A stretch of DNA of 13,107 bases from Phoronis ovalis (lineage: Eukaryota > Phoronida > Phoronidae): the NCBI GenBank assembly GCA_028565635.1, contig JAOXYB010020493.1, positions 4,415 through 17,521 on the forward strand, given 5' to 3'. This document shows, piece by piece, positions 8,509 through 13,107 of the stretch. Position 1 is the stretch's first letter. The number at the start of each line of letters is the position of its first letter. The position numbers were made by a program, and so were the translations under genes. Below the pieces are notes generated by a model that did no database searches, had not been told where the DNA came from, and saw only the letters and a list, made by a program, of their open reading frames with translations.

Positions 8509-9156
8509 TTATACGTTTGAGCTGTTAGAATTAGCTTTCCTTTCTTTCTCTTCTTGTTGTGGTATGTTTATCACTGGATTGCGCGAGTATAAGAGAGTTG
8601 CTGCAGATACAGTCACTATGGCAACAATAGTGAAAACATCAATAGGAATGCCAAATATAAAATAGCATAAAACAGCTGTAAACATTAATTCTAAAGCACT
8701 CGCGAAAGTCTTCAAGATCGAATTCAGATTGCGTAGAAATAGACTGGTAACAATACCACTACAAGCACCATTAAAAATAATTGCTAATACTTTAGGTTGT
8801 AGCACAGATTTAAGACTGTCAGCTGAAAAAGCAGTCGTTAGAGACCCATCGAATCCAAGGGCTATGATATTCACAATAATACAGTCTATATACATAAACA
8901 CGTTTTGTAACATAAGGTGAATGTCATATCCTTGTCCTTTTAGAATATACTCATTATAAACACCAGCAAAACATGATGCAAAGACTTGCACCATAATCAA
9001 GAAAAAGTGTAAGTTGATATGTGTCCATATTGACGGAGAACCATTTATCAGTGACATTGTTGAAGAATCATGGTGCACTTCTTTAATGATGCATCCAATG
9101 GTGAGTAAAATAAGAGAAAACCACTGCATGCCACTTAACTTCTTACTAAATAATAT
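8509..9156 (-). CDS. Senju-like transporter, last coding exon
   Basis: The acceptor ATGTTTCAG ends at 9157. The exon carries 215 codons from ILFSKKLSGMQW to ...NSNSSNV and TAA (8511-8509), which is the whole C-terminal half with helices five to ten. The 46 residues open upstream of 9156 in the same frame are intron translation: they do not resemble the family and the acceptor falls exactly at the phase-0 join. Confidence 0.94.
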   Translation of the reverse strand: MLFSKKLSGMQWFSLILLTIGCIIKEVHHDSSTMSLINGSPSIWTHINLHFFLIMVQVFASCFAGVYNEYILKGQGYDIHLMLQNVFMYIDCIIVNIIALGFDGSLTTAFSADSLKSVLQPKVLAIIFNGACSGIVTSLFLRNLNSILKTFASALELMFTAVLCYFIFGIPIDVFTIVAIVTVSAATLLYSRNPVINIPQQEEKERKANSNSSNV

Positions 9157-12100
9157 CTGAAACATAAGCAATTTAATATATATTAACATTACATGTACGT
9201 AATCTTCAATAAAAAATACAATTAACAGTGTAGTGTAAGTTGACTGCATTATTATTTGGGCTGATGTTCGAGTTTTTCTGTTTGCATGATGCATGTAATT
9301 TTCTGTACGTGATCTTCAATAAAATACAACTAGCAGTGTACTGTACACTGACATTTCGGAACTGCATTACTATTTGGGCTCATGAATGAATTTTATGTTT
9401 GCATGCAGTCTGAATAAATCCATCCGTTAGTGTTCTGTGCCTTCTCAACTAACGTCTGGGTATATCCATAAGCAATTTTCGTTATATTCCTTCAATTTAA
9501 CAAGAGCGAAATAAATACATCATTATAAACTTTTGACCCAATCGAGATCAGCTTTTCTCTCTACATATGGTTGACCTATTTTACTAGCTCCCCGCTTAAT
9601 CCACTGTTATACCTATTATTGTAAGCTACACTTTGATTGGTGCCATGACTTTCATGGGGACTTTATATATAAATAAAGAGTTTATCGTTCTTCTGCTTTT
9701 CGAGATAATAAACGAAAATTGACTATGGTTAAGCCCAGACATTGGCTGCGAAGGCACGGAAATTTAACGGATGGATTTATTCGGACTCATTTGCATGCTA
9801 CATGTATTTTTTTGTTAATTACACACTCATTTTGATCATTATTTAGGAACATTTTATCAGTTTCTAATCATGTTATACAGCAATAAGCCATTTTCTATTT
9901 TAATTCCAATTAAGCGGGATTAAAAAACGAAATACAACACACTAGGATAGCTACAGAAAAGGTACATTGTTTTCACAGTGATGTCTGCTCTGACATCTCG
10001 GATATGTTCTGTTTCAGGGGATTATACTGAAACGATTCGCAACTCACATGTCAATAACATTATTGCAGATGTCATTGAATATATAAATACTTTGGTTCCC
10101 TTAATAGCTTGTTTGTGTATTTTGCGCAATCAAAGCGCATGTGACACGCGGTCAAAATGAATTATATTTAAATTGTTAGTAGTTTCTGCATTCATGGAAC
10201 ATTAAGAATTTATTCCCACCTCATTAGATCAGATTTAAATTCGACACCTTGTGTACATGTGCCATCTTAGGTACTATAATGCTGGTGATAGCTCAAAGTA
10301 CAGTGGGTATTAGAATTATTTATATCAATGCAGCCGTAATAATGTGAATCCACAGGTTTATATATTTCACTTACCTGGAAGATTATAGCAGTGACTACTA
10401 CACGAAACTGTAGTAAAAGGTAGTATGTAATAGGGTCATATGCCTGAAGGTTGACGAATGCTAAATTATTATACAAGGCATACAATGCTGAGGGTACAAA
10501 ATATAACATGAACACATTCATATTTGTCTTCATTTCTGTGAACATATTAGTTAGAGATGGGTTGCTGTAACAGAAAGAAACATTATTTTAGTTTCATTTA
10601 CATTAATTAATTTGTTACTTAGTGCAAATGTATTCACCACGTACATATCTATATTTGAGCATTTTTGACCAACAGCTGAAACTGTTGATTAAGTAATAAG
10701 ACAAGTACATCTAGACTTGATTAAGTCCTTGCGGATTTATTTTTATTTTTTTTTTCTTAACAAATAAGATGTGATTCTTTGTTATCCAGTAATTATGTTT
10801 CTTTACTGGATTTCACTAACAAATATATGGCATTATCAGATGACTGCTCACAAGAGCATACTGTATAATAAGGTACATCACAGTAATCAAAGAATTTTAA
10901 AAAATATACTAATTTTTGAAGAAAATTCCAGAAGGACTTGAGCAATCTAAGGTTCAGCTAAATGATTTGGAAAACTAATGTTGTCATTCTTGACTGCTCT
11001 GTGGTTACACATGTTAAATTTATTTATACTACCCCATGGCCATTGGTCGCCATTACCAACACAAAACTGCTGCTTTTAATAGCTACCATGCAAGCAACCC
11101 ACAAATCAAATGTCATCAAATGATCAAATTTCATCTTGTAGCAATATTCCATACTTTACAATTGAAAAAAAACAACAACATTATGGATAGTAATTTTTAC
11201 TGATTTGGACTGGTAGCACGCCGTCCAGCTAAACAATATTCGTTGATAAATCGCCATAAGCTAGCCAGGCGTGAATGAAAATGGTGGACAATGCCCCTCA
11301 ATGAACAATGAATCATTTGATAAAGCATGAGAAACAGTTGTAAGGATTGTTTACATGTACTGATTAAAAATCTGAAGTCAAAGAAGTTGTCAATTAAATG
11401 AATGATATTCTGCAAACATTTGTTTTTAATTTGATGGTTATGTTAACATGCACCGTGCCACTTTCAGCATCTTACAGAATTCAAAATGTAAGCTCTTTTA
11501 AGTCACCCAATATGAGATTGCTGAAACTGTCTTTTGAACTGATTATAGATTCCCGGTGAGACAAAATGTTTCAATAAAAATGCTCAGCATGTGTGCCCTG
11601 TCTTACTTGCATTGCATAGAGTATTGATTGCTGATAAATATTACTACAATAAATAATAATTCTATGTTGATCCCTTAAAAATATATTAATAAATGAGTTG
11701 CTTACTTTTTGTGCATATCACACTATGTAATTGTTAAAAATGTTACATATATTATGAGTGGCACGTGATCTTATATAATAACGCTTTCCTTCTACAACGT
11801 GAAGCAGAACAGCCTAATTCAAACCAATTATCGCCTTAAAACATTATGCCATGAATTTATGAATAAATATCAAGGGCTAGTACTTTATGGAAGAGATGAA
11901 ATGTACAGTCTATGTTGGTATGTAAATACTTAGATCCCGAGGCTTGGATACTTGATAGAAACGCGTAGTTTATCAATCTGATGGATTACTTACTCTTTGA
12001 GATAAAGGATAGCTGCTGTCAACAGTTTTATGCATTCTGTCATTAAAACTACAGTTGTTGTGTTATAGTGATACTCGTTATCATTTTCTCGGCTGGCTGT

Positions 12101-12920
12101 CACTAAAATACCTGATCAAGAGAAAACTGATGATAAAACAGCAACTTATAATGACATTTTGTGAAAAAAATATAGTATTGATGATTACTAGCTACAACAA
12201 AAGAATGCAAACTTCAGTCCATGAACCCTTGTGGCTGCTGTATACAGATAATGCTCACTGTGGCCAAGCGAAATTTCGGCTTTAGTAGTCAAGGTGTCTC
12301 ATCCTTCAAACGTTCCTACGTTTATATATCCCACTCTCCCGTGTCACTCTGAAATTCGTACGTTGGTTTTAACGTATTGAAACATGTTTTTGGATTTTTA
12401 TGTGCTTTTCTAGCTCTCTGATACCCTTTTTGGGCAAAATTTGAATATAAATTGTTTCCAATTTTTTTTTCATTTTATGTGCAATATTAAAGCTGATAAA
12501 TTTTAATTAGGGACCTGCCTCTATTTAATATTCTTTGTCTTTCAGAATAGAGACAGAACAAAAATTTTAAAAATTGCTTTCTAAATCGCTCCACATGGAC
12601 GATTTCCATTAGATCATACTGCTCATTTGTATATGACCATTAATTTTCTCTTTTCTAAAATAACTAAAATTCTGAAATTTTGAAACCTGTTACGTACTAT
12701 ATCACTCACGTTGATAGAGCATATTTCACCATTTTCATTGTAATTTAAAAATAGCATAAAAAGTACGAACTTCAGGGTGACATGGAAGAGTGAGTACACT
12801 GTAATACACAGTTTATCTGCGCTCACCTTGCATAACGAAGACAGCTATATAAACAATGAAAAGAACGAAGTTCAGCTTTATGGGGAAATGATTCCCCGAA
12901 CACCACCCCTTTCCAATCAT
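8509..12920 (-). CDS. Senju-like UDP-galactose / nucleotide-sugar transporter (SLC35A family), complete, 4 exons
   Basis: Joining 12827-12920, 11994-12111, 10375-10564 and 8509-9156 on the minus strand gives a 349-residue protein. It matches the nucleotide-sugar transporter family, most closely the Senju type as I recall it: LYNNLAFVNLQAYDPITYYLLLQ-like block, GVYNEYILK (199-207), QNVFMY (218-223) and SILKTFASALELMFTAVL (280-297). Such carriers exchange a UDP-sugar for UMP across the Golgi membrane; Drosophila Senju carries UDP-galactose. About ten hydrophobic helices are visible near residues 16-36, 49-69, 88-108, 116-137, 144-162, 181-203, 217-235, 257-277, 281-302 and 305-324, followed by a charged tail. 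The start is supported by an upstream in-frame stop and A at -3. Splice phases 1, 2, 0 all agree. Substrate is inferred, since SLC35A paralogues differ in specificity. Confidence 0.93.
9194..9406. repeat. Imperfect tandem duplication, about 110 bp per copy
   Basis: Copy 1 begins TGTACGTAATCTTCAATA at 9194 and copy 2 TGTACGTGATCTTCAATA at 9304. Shared landmarks are AGTGTAGTGTA/AGTGTACTGTA, ACTGCATTAYTATTTGGGCT and TTTATGTTTGCATG-like ends (9281 and 9398). Copy 2 has about seven extra bases (near ACATTTCGGA) and is cut at its end by the inserted element. Confidence 0.88.
9407..9789. mobile_element. MITE-like element, 383 bp, ~85-bp terminal inverted repeats, 9-bp target duplication
   Basis: The left arm from 9407 (AGTCTGAATAAATCCATCCG) pairs with the reverse complement of the right arm ending at 9787 (AGTCCGAATAAATCCATCCG). 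Pairing continues through GTGCCTTC, GTCTGGG and CAATTTTCGTT, about 85 bp per arm with scattered mismatches. TTTGCATGC flanks both sides (9398-9406 and 9790-9798) and is read as the target-site duplication. There is no transposase frame. An 8-9 bp duplication would suit a hAT-type non-autonomous element, but the subfamily is not established. Confidence 0.83.
10375..10564 (-). CDS. Senju-like transporter, coding exon 3
   Basis: The acceptor CTTTCTGTTACAG ends at 10565. One base completes Asp71, then NPSLTNMFTEMKTNMNVF and the family-diagnostic YFVPSALYALYNNLAFVNLQ. It ends ...TAIIFQ in phase 0 before donor GTAAGTG. The open frame past the donor to 10267 is intronic. Confidence 0.94.
10565..11993 (-). 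other. Transporter intron 2 (1429 nt), nothing recognisable inside
   Basis: GT-AG intron joined in phase 2. It is AT-rich with homopolymer runs (for example T runs near 10740-10757). A minus-strand open frame at 11197-11415 shows no conserved motif. No inverted-repeat element longer than a short hairpin (CAACAG...CTGTTG at about 10671-10688) was seen. Confidence 0.8.
11994..12111 (-). CDS. Senju-like transporter, coding exon 2
   Basis: The acceptor TTCTCTTGATCAG ends at 12112. The exon encodes ILVTASRENDNEYHYNTTTV, then VLMTECIKLLTAAILYLK, covering the first luminal loop and second helix. It ends with GA of an Asp codon before donor GTAAGTAATC. Stop codons on both sides in this frame kept it from showing as a long open frame. 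Confidence 0.92.
12112..12826 (-). other. Transporter intron 1 (715 nt) with a possible exon-1 echo
   Basis: Donor GTGAGC and acceptor TTGATCAG, phase 1. Around 12756-12775 a 20-base stretch resembles a piece of exon 1 exactly 100 bp away. Otherwise it is AT-rich and without signal. Confidence 0.82.
12827..12920 (-). CDS. Senju-like transporter, coding exon 1
   Basis: The exon encodes MIGKGWCSGNHFPIKL followed by the first membrane helix NFVLFIVYIAVFVMQ. It ends with one base of a Gly codon before the strong donor GTGAGC at 12826-12821. This matches the conserved ...QG|ILVTAS junction of the family. An in-frame TAA 36 bases upstream closes the reading frame. Confidence 0.88.
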
Positions 12921-12973
12921 CTTTTCTGTTCTGTTCCTTTCAGTTGGTTATATTCTCCTACATAAGAGAACCG

Positions 12974-13107
12974 CCTAGGTGTTGTCTAGGTAAAAATTAA
13001 TGTAAAGCAGCTGAAGCAGTACCTTGGTGTCCCGGGGAGGGCACTTATGTAAAGGGTGGGTCCACATGCGCAAACACAGGTTTAAAAAAAGCCCCTAAAC
13101 GCGTATA
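12974..13107. repeat. Possible edge of a GC-richer dispersed repeat, cut by the window end
   Basis: Base composition shifts to GC-richer sequence with CCTAG...CTAGG pairing (12974-12990), TCCCGGGGAGGGCAC near 13030-13044, a GGGTGGGTCCACATGCGC block and a terminal CCCCTAAACGCGTATA. This texture is unlike the rest of the window and resembles invertebrate dispersed repeats I have seen, but the boundary and family cannot be set from this fragment. It would lie just upstream of the transporter 5' end. Confidence 0.35.

Larger units (their letters stand above)
9157..10374 (-). other. Transporter intron 3 (1218 nt) with a duplication and a nested element
   Basis: GT-AG intron, phase 0. About half of it is explained by the imperfect duplication at 9194-9406 and the inverted-repeat element at 9407-9789. 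The rest is AT-rich with no coding signal that I can support; the plus-strand frame at 9978-10160 has no family features. Confidence 0.85.

Noticed and set aside
8729-8920. Plus-strand open frame of 63 codons
   Set aside because: It lies wholly antisense to the last coding exon of the transporter and has no independent support.
9157-9294. Forty-six extra residues in frame with the last transporter exon, beginning at an ATG
   Set aside because: A good acceptor ends at 9157 and the previous exon joins there in phase 0. The extra residues do not resemble the family and overlap the intronic tandem duplication.
11197-11415. Minus-strand open frame of 72 codons within transporter intron 2
   Set aside because: Exon 2 and exon 3 join perfectly without it (GA plus C makes Asp71), and its sequence has no place in the compact transporter fold.

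Overview
The window reads as AT-rich animal nuclear DNA. It has short coding exons with GT-AG introns, long non-coding stretches, AATAAA signals, and several small inverted-repeat and tandem-repeat units. No prokaryotic operon, rRNA, tRNA or CRISPR array is visible. The genes suggest an invertebrate metazoan, possibly marine, but the sequence alone does not fix the phylum.

Left part (1-3414, + strand): the last five coding exons of a gene for a BAAT / acyl-CoA thioesterase family alpha/beta hydrolase. The window opens inside the exon carrying the nucleophile elbow. The visible 196 residues contain a complete Ser-Asp-His triad and end in Ser-Lys-Leu, the canonical peroxisomal import signal. 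Its 5' exons lie off the left edge. Repeat pairs sit in its first visible intron, in its last intron and in its 3' flank.

Middle (3415-8306): mostly intergenic. It holds a two-copy 61-bp tandem repeat, a near-perfect palindrome, a single-exon 231-codon gene on the minus strand (5732-6427) that I cannot name, and a 359-bp element with 25-bp terminal inverted repeats that looks like a TA-flanked MITE.

Right part (8307-12920, - strand): a complete four-exon gene for a ten-helix nucleotide-sugar transporter. It resembles the UDP-galactose transporter Senju and the wider SLC35A family. Its 349-residue product only appears when the four exons are joined by matching splice phases (1, 2, 0). Its third intron holds an imperfect tandem duplication, one copy of which is interrupted by a 383-bp inverted-repeat element with a 9-bp target duplication. 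The other copy preserves an empty site. The last ~100 bases look like the edge of a GC-richer dispersed repeat.

The three genes do not form an evident pathway: one is a peroxisomal acyl-CoA enzyme, one a Golgi sugar-nucleotide carrier, and one an unknown. I see no convincing new molecular system. The items most worth a second look are the unnamed single-exon gene, the peroxisomal signal on a serine-type BAAT-family enzyme, and the filled/empty-site pair for the intronic element.
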